Origin: Reinekea forsetii
GTDB lineage: Bacteria; Pseudomonadota; Gammaproteobacteria; Pseudomonadales; Natronospirillaceae
Direction: 5' to 3'
DNA length: 64,000 nt
Assembly (NCBI RefSeq): GCF_018860385.1
Contig: NZ_JAHKPH010000008.1
Span: 318,782-382,781 of the forward strand
A model generated the notes under the pieces. It searched no databases. It was not told the DNA's origin and saw only the letters and a program-made list of their open reading frames with translations. The translations under genes and the position numbers were made by a program. Positions within the stretch are counted from its first letter, which is position 1. Every line of letters starts with the position of its first letter. Below, one piece after another: positions 50,845 to 60,659 of the stretch.

Positions 50845-51307
50845 AAGATCAGCCTTAATCGTCAGACCGAGACAGCACAACTTCGGAATAGTTATTGTTA
50901 TTAGTAAGGTTAATATCGTCTTTTTTTTAAAGGTTGTAAATGGTTTGGTTGGATTGGTGGCTAGAGAAGCGTGCCTGTTTTTTTAATGTTCTCAGGGTAA
51001 GGCTTAAATTTTAATTGTTAGTAATCACCAAGTTCAATACGTAAACAACTAGATCTTCATCCAATTTCAGATGACAAAAATGAGTCAGTCTTCTAAGACA
51101 AAATTCTTAACCGATTGGTAAGTAATTTTTCTATGAGGTTGTTCCATAAAAATGATAATTCTAATCAAAATGACTATATATATATTTCATTTTTGAGAGT
51201 TGAGTCTCATTTTGACAATCGACTTGATCACATAAAGCCTGTTTAATGTAAAGGGATTGTGTAGTGATGTATTTGGTTTAGATTTTTAACAGTTTTGGGG
51301 CTTTGGG
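50845..51307. other. 463-bp AT-rich region upstream of the RHS gene
   Basis: Spacer between the leftward decarboxylase gene and the rightward RHS gene; it must hold both promoters. It contains a 9-bp inverted repeat, TCAAAATGA (51165-51173) and TCATTTTGA (51207-51215), around an alternating TA run (TATATATATA), and a TTGACA at 51212-51217 with no good -10 at the right distance. No gene was seen. The inverted repeat could be a regulator site but this is speculative. Confidence 0.5.
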
Positions 51308-54300
51308 ATGGTTTTTGAGAATATTCGTACATTTTTGATCTTATTAGTTACTGTTTTTATAGTTTCGTGCCAGCCAGCAAATGAGGCGGATGAAAGCAAA
51401 GACTTTTCAGTAATGGGTACAGATGGTTTGATTGAAGAGCTGCACCGACATTACCAATATACTCTCAAACCAAACAGCTTTTCCGACAAAGATTCTCTTT
51501 CCCTAAATTATGAACAATGGTACTTAATTGTTTCTACTCTAAATAAGTCGGGGTATCAGTGGTCGGAGGTTTCTGTGCATGAACAACATGTAGCAATCAC
51601 CGAATTTTATGGGACTGAGTTTCAGCAGTCCTCAGCGCCAATAGGATGGCTCAAAACTTTCGATGATTACCTCAATTCAGAGATCGCCAAATTGGAGCGT
51701 CGTACCAGTAACTTATCGCAAAGAGCTATAGTTGCTCGCAATGTTGGTTGTGGAATCAGTGTGGACTGTCCAGATGACCCGCCATATTGCAAATATGGAG
51801 AGACTGAAGAAGGGACTTGTAAGCCTAAGCCTAAAGAATGTAAGTATGGTGAAAAGAATAATGGTCAATGTAAGTCCAAAGCACAACATGAATTTGAAAA
51901 GGTTTTAGAAAAAATTAAGGAGGCCGCTTTAAAGCTTGTTGGCGAAATTGCTGATACTGCGTCAGAAGTTGTTGAAACGACATCAAATATGGCTTCTACA
52001 GCTTGGAATAATGTTTTATCTGTATTTGAAAAAGAGTCAGAAGAAACTGCAAAAGTAAATCAAGAAAATACTAAGGTAAGTCCTACCACATGTTTTAAAA
52101 GTAATGTTTCGGATAACACTAGCGACCCTGTAAAACCATCTACTGGATGCAAGTTATGGTCAAATGTTGATTCGAGCATTCTTACAAGCATTAAAATGCC
52201 AATTTCTAGGAACTATAATATCTATCATACAAACGACTTTAGTTTAGGGCGATTGTGGGCTTTCTCCTTTGATAGTCGAATTATTTTGGGCTTGGATAAT
52301 GTAGATAAATTAGTCGATGAATTGCAAAAGGTAGATGTATATATAGATGAGCAACAGCAACTAATTGACAAAGTTTATAACAGCATTAGCGAGTTAGAAT
52401 ACACACCTACAGGTAGTGGCTCATACAGCTCTAACCAGAGAACAAAGAATAAAATTGATGGAATAACAGGTAAGCAAGGTAATTCAGGGTGGATTCAGCA
52501 ATACATTACGCCTGCGGAAGAAGAAATCGATAGATATGAAGTTCTGAAAAACAAAATACAAGTAAAAATAGATCAAACAATTGAAAGAGCTGAGAATAAT
52601 ATTTACTCTGGTTTAAATGCAGACCCTGATACGTTAAACGTTGGAAATACTAGGGTTAAGTGGATCTCCCCAGAAGGTGGGCAGTATTCTTTTGTAGAAA
52701 GTAATGGAAACTTTGTAGCGGAGGGACATTTTTATGAGCTTAAAGCGCATCAAGGTGGATATATAGTTACCGATAAAAATGGAACATCATTTTCTTATGA
52801 TAGTTGGGGTTTATTGAATGAAGTCGAAGATGCTAAAGGTAATAAAACCTTCATTTATCGGTCGAGTAATAATCCATTGCAGATTAATCGCATTGTCGAT
52901 CAGAATGGGCGAGCATTAGCTTTAAGTTATGGTCAAGATCATCACTTAGATTTTATATCTGATTCGGAAGGTCGAACGTTACAATATGAGTATAAAAACT
53001 ACGGTGATTTAAAACTATTATATAAAATCACTGATTTCGATGGTTTGGTAACTGAATTTAATTATCAAAAATATGGTAATGACTGGTTAGTTTCTTCTCG
53101 TAGAAAGGGGGAGGGCGAGCGTAAAGTAAATTATAAATATTCCAGTGTGTTAGGGAAATATGTTGTTACACAACAAAATGACGAACTTGGTAATATTTGG
53201 CGTTATACCTATGATGAAAACCAAACTACTATTTTTAATCGCAACGGTGAGTCATTTACACGTTTTGTATATGATGCCGACCGAAAACTAGTAAGAAAAG
53301 ACTTTGGTTCTAGTAAAACAGGCGAATTACATAGTAAAAAGTTGAGGTATGACAGCGACGGCTTACAAAATCATATTACCGACGAAAGTGGATTTATCAC
53401 TCAAAGAGTCTATTCAGACAGTTTGACAGTATTTGAAAAATTTGGTGATTTAGTAGCAATAGAAAGCGCAATTTATGACAATGGAAATGTAATAAGCTCA
53501 ACAAATGGAGCGCTCGAAACAACCGAAAGCATATACCAAAACGGCCTACTAAAATACACCTACCTTCCAAATGACGGTGCTGTAGACGGTGCAACAATCG
53601 AATACATTTATAAGCCGGGTACAAACTTAATTACACAGAAAATTCAACGCAGCAGCGCTGGCGATTATGTTCAGGCATTTACCTATGATGCCAATGGCTA
53701 TGTAAATTCAATAACCCAAACAACCCCTTATGGGAATGCCGAGCCAGCCACTACGTTTATCGTAAACGATGCCATCGGCCGTAAACGATCGGTCACCGAT
53801 GCCGCAGGGCGAACTACCCAGTACTTCTACTGCGAAGCCCACCGTTATGGAGCTACACTAAATGCGCCTTGCCCAAGTGGCTCACGCAATTACAACCAAC
53901 CTACACGCATTGAATTGCCGCCGGTTCAAACCGACTTAGGCAATAGCACGGTAATCGAAGAAAATTTCGCCATTCGCTTCTGGTATGACGAATACAACCG
54001 CTTAACTAAGAAAGAAGATTACACCGGCGTTGTGACCGAATACAGCTACTACGCGAATGACGACGTTAAAGCCAAAACTGAAACGGTTCCACACCCAGAA
54101 GGGGCTATTACACGTACCTGGCAATACACCTATACGCCAGAACGTAAACTGGAAACTGTTTTTGAAAAGCTTGATGAAAACGATATTGGGCGTATTACAA
54201 AATACGAATACGATTTCCGTCAACGCTTAACGCGCAAAGTGCAATTGCAGGCACCATTCTTTGCGACAGAATCGGATATTGAAGAAAAATTCAGCTATTA

Positions 54301-57300
54301 CGCCAATGGTTGGTTAAAAACTAAGTCAGTTCATGTAGCGCAAGGCCAATACGATACTTGGGCATACACCTATTACCCATCGGGCCTTTTAGAGTCGGTT
54401 GTAAACCCAGACGGTGGTGAGCAGCGTAATTATTACGATGGCGCTGGGCGGTTAATTAAAACAGAAGAAACCATCGTTCATGCCGATGGCTATACATCGG
54501 TCGCCACTAAATCAATTGAACCCACAGCCTACGGCTGGGCGGCAAGCACCACCAATGCCGATGGTGATACTTGGTCATTTGAATACGCCATTACTGGCGC
54601 AGAGTTATCGCGCTCAATCAATAACACGCACGGCTCTACTTGGACCAATACCCAAGTGAACCACCTAGGCCAAGCGCTCGAAACCGTGTTGCCCAATGGT
54701 GACGTTGTAACCCGAGAATACAGTGGTGTAGGCGAACTGGTTTATGAAAAAAATGCCGAGGGTGATGCAACCCACTTACGCTACGATGCCATGGGCCGAG
54801 TTATTTATCGGTTAGACGCCAACGGTTTAGAAACCACTTGGCAATACGAGCAATTGGCCGACCAACTCGTGGTCACCCGTACCCAAACCGACACACTTAT
54901 GTCTGTGGTTGCGACAGGGCGAGTGCGGGTAGAGCGCAATGCCTACGACCTATTAGGGCGTTTAATTCGCACCGAGCAAGATGTATCGGCTACCTCGTTA
55001 CAGCCAGCGCAAACATTAGCTTGGCATTACTTGTATAACCCACAAGGGTTGCTGGCCACCATTGTTTACCCAGAGCCTAACCCAGAAAATGAAGCCTCTT
55101 GCCAGGGGCGGGCTTTTTACACAGGGGCTGAAAAAGCCAGCAGCGGTTGCTTTTTAGTCACCAACTACGAATATAACCAAGTGGGTTATTTGGTAAAAAC
55201 CACCAATCCAGGCGGGCAATTCACCCAGTACCAAGCGCTAGATGCTTTAGGCCGTGCGCAACGTTTAGTGATGCCTGATAACCGGGTGCAAAGCTACGAT
55301 TATAACTTCCGGGGTCAAACCACCGCCGTCACCTTACCCGATGGCTACAGCCAAACACGTATCGGCTACAACAGCCGAGGTGAAAAAGAGCACACCGTAG
55401 ACCCAACCGGGTTGGAACAAGCTTGGAGTTATTCTGGTGAAGGGCGGCTGGTACGTACTCAAAACCTGGGCAATCCATTGCAAGGCATTCCGGGCTTAAA
55501 TGCGACCGAATACCAATATACGCCGCTGGGAGCATTGGAAGCAGTCACCAATGCCGAGTTTGAAACAACGGAATACCTTTTTAATGCTAACGGCACCGCC
55601 GATGGCTATTACGATGCGGCCAATACCTTTTTTGATATCAACACCGACAGTTTAGGCCGTACTACATTGCAGGCCGATGCCTACAACCAAGCCACCACCA
55701 CAGAATACGAACAAGGTGGGCGCGTGGTAAAAATGACCGACGCATTAGGCAACGTTACAACAGTGCAGTACAACGCCTTTGGTGAGCTGACTTCAGTCAT
55801 CGATGCCGAAAACAATGAACGGCATTTTGCCTACAACGAACGCGGCGAGCAGATTGCCCAGTGGGACCAACTCAACAACCCACAATACTTTGCTTACAAC
55901 ACACGCGGCCAAATAACGGCCATCGTTGATGCGCACAATCGTACTACCCGTATGGACTACAGCGCCGCAGGCAACTTAGCGGAAATTACTCAGCCCAATG
56001 CCAGTACCACCTATTACGATTACGATGCCGCAAACCGCTTAACCGGCGTCACCAGTGCTAAAGGCTTTGCCGCCAACGACCCGCGCTTTACCCAAAACTA
56101 TACCTTTGATGCCAACGGCTATTTAGATACCGCCACCAATGAGCTTGGGCTAACGACCGATTACGATATTGACCCTGCAGGGCGATTGAATGCCATCACT
56201 CAACCAAGCTACGACCGCATTGATTACCGATACAACGCACTCGGGCAAATGACCCAACGCATGGCCAATGGCGATGTCGGCACACAAGAAACTTGGGCGT
56301 TTGATCAAGTCGGCCGACTCAGCCACATAACCAATGCGCAATACAATGAAAGCTATCAATACACCAAGCGAGGCACACTGGATAAGGTAACCAACCACAC
56401 CTTAAACCAAACCATCGATTACACCGATGACCTCAACGGCCGTCGCATAGGGTTAGCCACCGATCTTACCCAAGTGAGTTACGAACGCGATGCCTCGGGC
56501 CGCATACACACCCTAACCACACAAGAAGACCGCTTCGAGTTTGGCTACGACACCCTGAACCGCATGGTGACCAAAACCAGCACCAACGGCACCCGCGATG
56601 TAAAACTGTACAACGAACGCGGTGACATCATTGCCATTGCTTTCCAACGCCCGCAAACCAGCAAAGAGCTGAAAAAAGGCCACCAATACGGTTTTGATAC
56701 GCAACTGTTCGATGACTACCAACGCGAACGCAAAGCACCTAACTATGCCGATGTATACAGTTTTGAAAACCACCTATACCAAGTAGAACAGCAGCTAAAA
56801 ACCGCCTACCCAGAAAACGGCTACGTGTTAACCGACCTCATTGTTTACCAATGGAACGAGGTCGGTAACTTAATGGCCAAATATGACGCCAGCGAAAAAA
56901 CTCAAAACAGCTACTTCTACGATTACGACGCCGCCGACCGTTTAACGCAGGCGTTTGAAGGTAAATACACCACCGTGTACAACTGGGATGCCAACGGCAA
57001 CCTAGAAAGTAAAACCCAGCAAGGCAAAACGTTCGTCTACACCTACAACGTAGCCAACCAACTCACTCATGCGCGTGAGTGGGAACGTGATGATGAAGAT
57101 GACGACGACCGTGACGATGACGAAGATGAGTATGAATGGGACGACCGCGTCGACACCCAGTACCAATACAGCCGCAACGGTGAGCTCACGCAAACCATCG
57201 CAACAGGTGACGACAACGACCAGCACACCACACACTACAACAGCGATAATTTTGGCCGCTTAATTGCCATCATCGGTGACAACCAAGATACCTTAACCTT

Positions 57301-58669
57301 TGCCTACGACAGCCGTGACCGCCGTATCCTCAGCGCCTTCCAAGGTTGGGTAAGAGAAGATGATGACGATGATAACAAAAAAGGCAAAAACAACACCAAA
57401 CTGCCCACAGGCCACAACGCCAAGAACAGCAACTATGTGTTAACCAGCCTGTTCGATGGCCGCCAAGAGCTAGCGCAATACGCAACCAGCGCCATCAACC
57501 AAGCCGATTACCAAGCGTACCGTCAGCTAACCTACTTACCGAACCAAGTAGCCGGTTTGTATGGTCAACTGTTGGCTCAAAACCTCTACCAAGCCGGCAA
57601 TAAAGAAATCAAAGTCAGCGGGCACCTAAAAGGCATACAAGCCAAACTCTATTTTCATAGCGACTATCAAAACAGCACGCTTAGAGTGAGCGGTGCAGAT
57701 AGCAGCAATAACTACGGCTTCCGCTACAACGCGTTTGGCGTAGTCTCCAGCCAATACCGGAACGACGATGATTGGGATGATGACGACCACAGCGCCAGCA
57801 GCATACACACAAGAACCAATAATCTAGTTCCGTACCAATACACCGGTAAATACCGTGAAAGCATCAGTGGCTTTAACCACATGGACGCACGTTGGTACAA
57901 CCCTAAAGTAGGGCGGTTCATCCAACCCGATCAATACAACCACGCTAACCTAATGCTACCAAAAGGCGCACAAAGTGAATTGATGCGGTATATTGGCCGG
58001 ACGCAAAGTGATTTACTGAAAGACCCTGCTCAACAAATGCGTTATGGGTATGTGAGTGGGAATGCGTTGCGTTGGGTGGATCCGTTGGGGTTGGAAGTTG
58101 AAAAAGCAGACACTGATGGTTGGGTTAAACCTTGGATTCTTGGAACACATGCACATACATTCGTCGGTGAGCATTTTAAAAATCAAGGTTATGATGCGAA
58201 TACATCAGCGGGAGGACTTTTTGGTCTTGGTGATAAAGAAGGTGTTCTAAAAGCAGATGTATACGACAACGAGAACAAAAAGATCTGGGAAATGAAACCT
58301 GAATCTTGGAAGGAGGGTAATAAGTCACTAAAAGCGCAAGAGCAAGTAAATAATTATGTTAAAAATGCAAACGAGAATGACCCAGAAGGAAATTGGCAAG
58401 CAGGTAAAAGTAGTGAGCTTGTTCCAAATAAAGAGCTTGAATTGCCAGGAGTAATGGAATCTCAAGGTAGTAAATATAAAATTACACTTTCCTCCGATCC
58501 AAATGATAGCTCCGGAGTATTCTATTATAGCGCTGTTGAGTTGGATAAAGATGATGATAGTTTAGTAGAAGAATTAGAAGCCGCGGCAAAAGCAGTTGTA
58601 GAAAATCCGTTTTATGGTAATTTACCAATCCTGTTGCCAATACCAGGTGGGAAACTAATTTGTCCATAA
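51308..58669 (+). CDS. Giant RHS/YD-repeat polymorphic toxin lipoprotein with nuclease-like tip
   Basis: A 2453-residue RHS-family toxin. Residues 1-20 are a Sec signal with lipobox FIVSC (Cys21). A Cys-rich stretch near residues 155-195 has two CKYGE...G-CK units, suggesting disulfides outside the cytoplasm. YD repeats (GYDxxGR-type, many dozens) fill about residues 560-2240 and should form the RHS cage. Asp-rich linkers occur near residues 1927-1945, 2018 and 2157. The RHS core ends in RYGYVSGNALRWVDPLGL (to nt 58093), where RHS proteins usually self-cleave. The 191-residue tip shows Asp2317 (LKADVYD) then Glu2328-Met-Lys2330, followed by a Lys/Gln-rich helix, a PD-(D/E)XK nuclease pattern. 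There is no PAAR or VgrG, so delivery by lipoprotein export is unusual. Its stop overlaps the candidate immunity gene. Confidence 0.9.
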   Translation: MVFENIRTFLILLVTVFIVSCQPANEADESKDFSVMGTDGLIEELHRHYQYTLKPNSFSDKDSLSLNYEQWYLIVSTLNKSGYQWSEVSVHEQHVAITEFYGTEFQQSSAPIGWLKTFDDYLNSEIAKLERRTSNLSQRAIVARNVGCGISVDCPDDPPYCKYGETEEGTCKPKPKECKYGEKNNGQCKSKAQHEFEKVLEKIKEAALKLVGEIADTASEVVETTSNMASTAWNNVLSVFEKESEETAKVNQENTKVSPTTCFKSNVSDNTSDPVKPSTGCKLWSNVDSSILTSIKMPISRNYNIYHTNDFSLGRLWAFSFDSRIILGLDNVDKLVDELQKVDVYIDEQQQLIDKVYNSISELEYTPTGSGSYSSNQRTKNKIDGITGKQGNSGWIQQYITPAEEEIDRYEVLKNKIQVKIDQTIERAENNIYSGLNADPDTLNVGNTRVKWISPEGGQYSFVESNGNFVAEGHFYELKAHQGGYIVTDKNGTSFSYDSWGLLNEVEDAKGNKTFIYRSSNNPLQINRIVDQNGRALALSYGQDHHLDFISDSEGRTLQYEYKNYGDLKLLYKITDFDGLVTEFNYQKYGNDWLVSSRRKGEGERKVNYKYSSVLGKYVVTQQNDELGNIWRYTYDENQTTIFNRNGESFTRFVYDADRKLVRKDFGSSKTGELHSKKLRYDSDGLQNHITDESGFITQRVYSDSLTVFEKFGDLVAIESAIYDNGNVISSTNGALETTESIYQNGLLKYTYLPNDGAVDGATIEYIYKPGTNLITQKIQRSSAGDYVQAFTYDANGYVNSITQTTPYGNAEPATTFIVNDAIGRKRSVTDAAGRTTQYFYCEAHRYGATLNAPCPSGSRNYNQPTRIELPPVQTDLGNSTVIEENFAIRFWYDEYNRLTKKEDYTGVVTEYSYYANDDVKAKTETVPHPEGAITRTWQYTYTPERKLETVFEKLDENDIGRITKYEYDFRQRLTRKVQLQAPFFATESDIEEKFSYYANGWLKTKSVHVAQGQYDTWAYTYYPSGLLESVVNPDGGEQRNYYDGAGRLIKTEETIVHADGYTSVATKSIEPTAYGWAASTTNADGDTWSFEYAITGAELSRSINNTHGSTWTNTQVNHLGQALETVLPNGDVVTREYSGVGELVYEKNAEGDATHLRYDAMGRVIYRLDANGLETTWQYEQLADQLVVTRTQTDTLMSVVATGRVRVERNAYDLLGRLIRTEQDVSATSLQPAQTLAWHYLYNPQGLLATIVYPEPNPENEASCQGRAFYTGAEKASSGCFLVTNYEYNQVGYLVKTTNPGGQFTQYQALDALGRAQRLVMPDNRVQSYDYNFRGQTTAVTLPDGYSQTRIGYNSRGEKEHTVDPTGLEQAWSYSGEGRLVRTQNLGNPLQGIPGLNATEYQYTPLGALEAVTNAEFETTEYLFNANGTADGYYDAANTFFDINTDSLGRTTLQADAYNQATTTEYEQGGRVVKMTDALGNVTTVQYNAFGELTSVIDAENNERHFAYNERGEQIAQWDQLNNPQYFAYNTRGQITAIVDAHNRTTRMDYSAAGNLAEITQPNASTTYYDYDAANRLTGVTSAKGFAANDPRFTQNYTFDANGYLDTATNELGLTTDYDIDPAGRLNAITQPSYDRIDYRYNALGQMTQRMANGDVGTQETWAFDQVGRLSHITNAQYNESYQYTKRGTLDKVTNHTLNQTIDYTDDLNGRRIGLATDLTQVSYERDASGRIHTLTTQEDRFEFGYDTLNRMVTKTSTNGTRDVKLYNERGDIIAIAFQRPQTSKELKKGHQYGFDTQLFDDYQRERKAPNYADVYSFENHLYQVEQQLKTAYPENGYVLTDLIVYQWNEVGNLMAKYDASEKTQNSYFYDYDAADRLTQAFEGKYTTVYNWDANGNLESKTQQGKTFVYTYNVANQLTHAREWERDDEDDDDRDDDEDEYEWDDRVDTQYQYSRNGELTQTIATGDDNDQHTTHYNSDNFGRLIAIIGDNQDTLTFAYDSRDRRILSAFQGWVREDDDDDNKKGKNNTKLPTGHNAKNSNYVLTSLFDGRQELAQYATSAINQADYQAYRQLTYLPNQVAGLYGQLLAQNLYQAGNKEIKVSGHLKGIQAKLYFHSDYQNSTLRVSGADSSNNYGFRYNAFGVVSSQYRNDDDWDDDDHSASSIHTRTNNLVPYQYTGKYRESISGFNHMDARWYNPKVGRFIQPDQYNHANLMLPKGAQSELMRYIGRTQSDLLKDPAQQMRYGYVSGNALRWVDPLGLEVEKADTDGWVKPWILGTHAHTFVGEHFKNQGYDANTSAGGLFGLGDKEGVLKADVYDNENKKIWEMKPESWKEGNKSLKAQEQVNNYVKNANENDPEGNWQAGKSSELVPNKELELPGVMESQGSKYKITLSSDPNDSSGVFYYSAVELDKDDDSLVEELEAAAKAVVENPFYGNLPILLPIPGGKLICP
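57081..57146 (+). repeat. Asp/Glu-codon tract in the RHS core
   Basis: A run dominated by GAT/GAC/GAA codons encoding about 22 mostly acidic residues (Asp/Glu with single Arg and Tyr) between two YD repeats. Low-complexity coding sequence; similar shorter Asp runs occur near 57360 and 57767, and in both downstream copies of the core end. Confidence 0.85.
57403..58093 (+). repeat. RHS core-end segment, master copy (inside the giant gene)
   Basis: The part of the giant gene from about THNAKNSNYVLTSLFDGRQELAQY to WVDPLGL is repeated downstream. Copies are at 59522-60193 and 61045-61695, with shorter remnants at 59451-59494 and 62782-62898. The copies agree almost base for base over long runs, stop agreeing exactly after WVDPLGL, and are then followed by unrelated tips. 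Confidence 0.92.
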
Positions 58670-59391
58670 TATATAGGGATACAATCAAGCAGTATATAGA
58701 TATTATCCAAGCATCAGAGATTCAATCTGATCCTTGGTTTAAATTAAAAACACTACTTGAAAGTGATACAATAGGCATATCTACAGAGCAGTATATAACC
58801 TATTTTTTTGCACCTCGGATAGTTCCTTTTTTAAACCGAATTTTTGGTGGGAAAGCTGCAGGGGAATTTGATCCCGATTGGCAGGAGCAAGTTAATAGTA
58901 AAGAGGTAATTGAAAAGTTAGGAAACTCAAATTTAGTACAACCAAATAAAGTTGTTAACCTTGATATTCAAAGTGAAATCAAACTTTTTAGTTTAAAATC
59001 AATGATTGAAACATATGTAACTGAGAAGGGATATCAAATCGGTCTTAAAAAAGGGCATTATATGTCTATAATGATTTCAATAGACCTGATTGTGGTAATT
59101 TCTCTTGAAGGCCTTAGCACGATAAAAAACGGGATTTCGACATTTGATGTATATTTATTAAATGAACCTCTTCATAAGGGTTTAGTTAATATTCGTAGAA
59201 ATTACCCTCTAGCAGTCCACCTGAATTCAGTGACACCATTTAAGTTACATAGAAGCCCAAGTATCTTATTTAGCTTTAATAATGTTGATCAATTTAAAGA
59301 TAGAATCACCAGTATTTTCGAATATGTTATTCCTAGTTTGGCTAGCCTTTCTTGGTATAGTCGATTTTTAGCGTTATCCAAACTAAATTAA
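58660..59391 (+). CDS. Candidate immunity protein for the RHS nuclease tip
   Basis: An unrecognised 243-residue protein with no signal peptide or clear membrane helix, AT-rich like the tip before it. The start is a TTG at 58660 with AGGTGG nine bases upstream, overlapping the last codons of the RHS gene; no better in-frame start exists nearby. Position directly after a toxin tip, coupled by overlap, is the classic place of an immunity gene, and a soluble product suits a nuclease toxin. The function is inferred only from context. It shares no visible similarity with the other two candidate immunity proteins in this locus. Confidence 0.65.
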   Translation: MSIIYRDTIKQYIDIIQASEIQSDPWFKLKTLLESDTIGISTEQYITYFFAPRIVPFLNRIFGGKAAGEFDPDWQEQVNSKEVIEKLGNSNLVQPNKVVNLDIQSEIKLFSLKSMIETYVTEKGYQIGLKKGHYMSIMISIDLIVVISLEGLSTIKNGISTFDVYLLNEPLHKGLVNIRRNYPLAVHLNSVTPFKLHRSPSILFSFNNVDQFKDRITSIFEYVIPSLASLSWYSRFLALSKLN

Positions 59392-59433
59392 ATTGCGCTA
59401 ATACTTAATTGGATAGTCATTAACAGAAACGCG

Positions 59434-59494
59434 AATCGGCTACAATGCTAAGAGCTCGCGCAATACGCATCCAGCGCCATCAACCAAACCGATT
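59434..59494 (+). repeat. RHS remnant A
   Basis: From 59451, gagctcgcgcaatacgcatc and the bases to 59494 match the master copy around 57467-57510 (QELAQYATSAINQAD). Just before it, 59434-59450 reads as ACGCGAATCGGCTACAAT (TRIGYN), like a YD-repeat unit of the core near 55356. It is a broken piece with no frame of its own. Confidence 0.7.
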
Positions 59495-59521
59495 CGCAAC
59501 TTAACAGGATAGGCACTTTAA

Positions 59522-60193
59522 AACTGTAACCATATATTAACCAGCCTATTCGATGGCCGCCAAGAGCTTGCGCAATACGCTACTAGCACCATCAACCAAG
59601 CTGATTACCAAGCGTACCGTCAGCTAACCTACTTGCCGAACCAAGTAGCCGGTTTGTATGGCCAACTGTTGGCGCAAAACCTCTACCAAGCCGGCAATAA
59701 AGAAACCAAAGTCAACGGGCACCTAAAAGGCTTACAAGCAAAACTGTACTTCCACAGCGATTATCAAAACAGCACGCTGCGCGTGAGCGGCATTGATAGC
59801 CAAAACAACTAGGGGTTCCGTTACAACGCCTTTGGCGTAGTCTCAAACCAATATCAGAACGATGACGATGATTGGGATGATGACGACTATAGCGCCAGCA
59901 GCATCCACACCCGAACCAACAACTTAATACCGTACCAATACACCGGTAAATACCGAGAAAGCATCAGTGGGTTCAACCACATGGACGCGCGTTGGTACAA
60001 CCCAAAAGTAGGGCGGTTCATCCAACCAGATCAATACAATCACGTGAATTTAATGCTGCCAAAAGGCGCACAAAGTGAATTGATGCGGTATATTGGTCGC
60101 ACTCAAAGTGACTTGTTGAAAGACCCCTCACAGCAGATGCGTTATGGGTATGTGAGTGGGAATGCGTTGCGATGGGTGGATCCGTTGGGGTTG
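59522..60193 (+). repeat. RHS core-end copy B
   Basis: Repeat of the master segment from NxNxxLTSLFDGRQELAQY to WVDPLGL. It reads in one frame except for an in-frame TAG at 59810-59812 where the master has TAC (Tyr of NNYGFRYN). It has no start codon of its own at the 5' end, so it is a displaced tip cassette. The tip diverges from 60194. Confidence 0.9.
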
Positions 60194-60649
60194 TGTGAAC
60201 CAAAAGATATTGAGATCCCACCAGAGGAAAAAGGGTTTTTCGAATCTGTAATTGATACTGTTGTGAATTATGTAATGACCGAAGTTGAGGGAGAGTTGAC
60301 CGTAGAGGCAGGATATGGAATTGGTGTATCAGGAGCTTTAAGTGCCTCTCCTGAGCAAGTACTCAATCAAGATCAAGTGTCGGTTTCTGCCGGTGTTGGT
60401 GAGGTAATCGGTGCTTCCGCCGGAGCAATTGTTAATCTAGTCAACTGGGATATTGGTGAAGGATTAGCTTCCGATTCACCAGTATCGACCTCAACTACTG
60501 TTCAGGGAGGAATCGGATTAATAGGTGCTTCTGTAACTGTTAATACATTATCTAATGGGTCAATTGCACAAGTTCAAATAGGGCTTGGATCTGCTTTAGG
60601 GCTTAGTATTGGTAATACAATTAATATTGATTCAGAATTAGATTTTTAG
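59981..60649 (+). CDS. Orphan RHS tip B (Gly-rich hydrophobic toxin candidate)
   Basis: The open part of displaced cassette B after the nonsense codon at 59810. The first ATG in frame (59981, in MDARWYNPKVGRF) gives 222 residues: about 71 of RHS core end up to WVDPLGL, then a 151-residue tip with no similarity to the nuclease tip of the main gene. The tip alternates small residues and Gly (AGYGIGVSGALSAS, GVGEVIGASAGAIVN, GGIGLIGASVTVN, GLGSALGLSIGN), typical of membrane-inserting or beta-rich proteins, and has no cysteine after the first residues. It is followed by a small membrane protein gene. Whether it is translated alone is doubtful; it probably needs joining to a full RHS gene. Confidence 0.65.
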   Translation: MDARWYNPKVGRFIQPDQYNHVNLMLPKGAQSELMRYIGRTQSDLLKDPSQQMRYGYVSGNALRWVDPLGLCEPKDIEIPPEEKGFFESVIDTVVNYVMTEVEGELTVEAGYGIGVSGALSASPEQVLNQDQVSVSAGVGEVIGASAGAIVNLVNWDIGEGLASDSPVSTSTTVQGGIGLIGASVTVNTLSNGSIAQVQIGLGSALGLSIGNTINIDSELDF

Positions 60650-60659
60650 GAGTAATATT

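Noticed and set aside
51308..58669. Type VI PAAR-RHS effector
   Set aside because: No PAAR domain at the N-terminus and no VgrG, Hcp or EagR-type gene nearby; a lipoprotein signal is seen instead.
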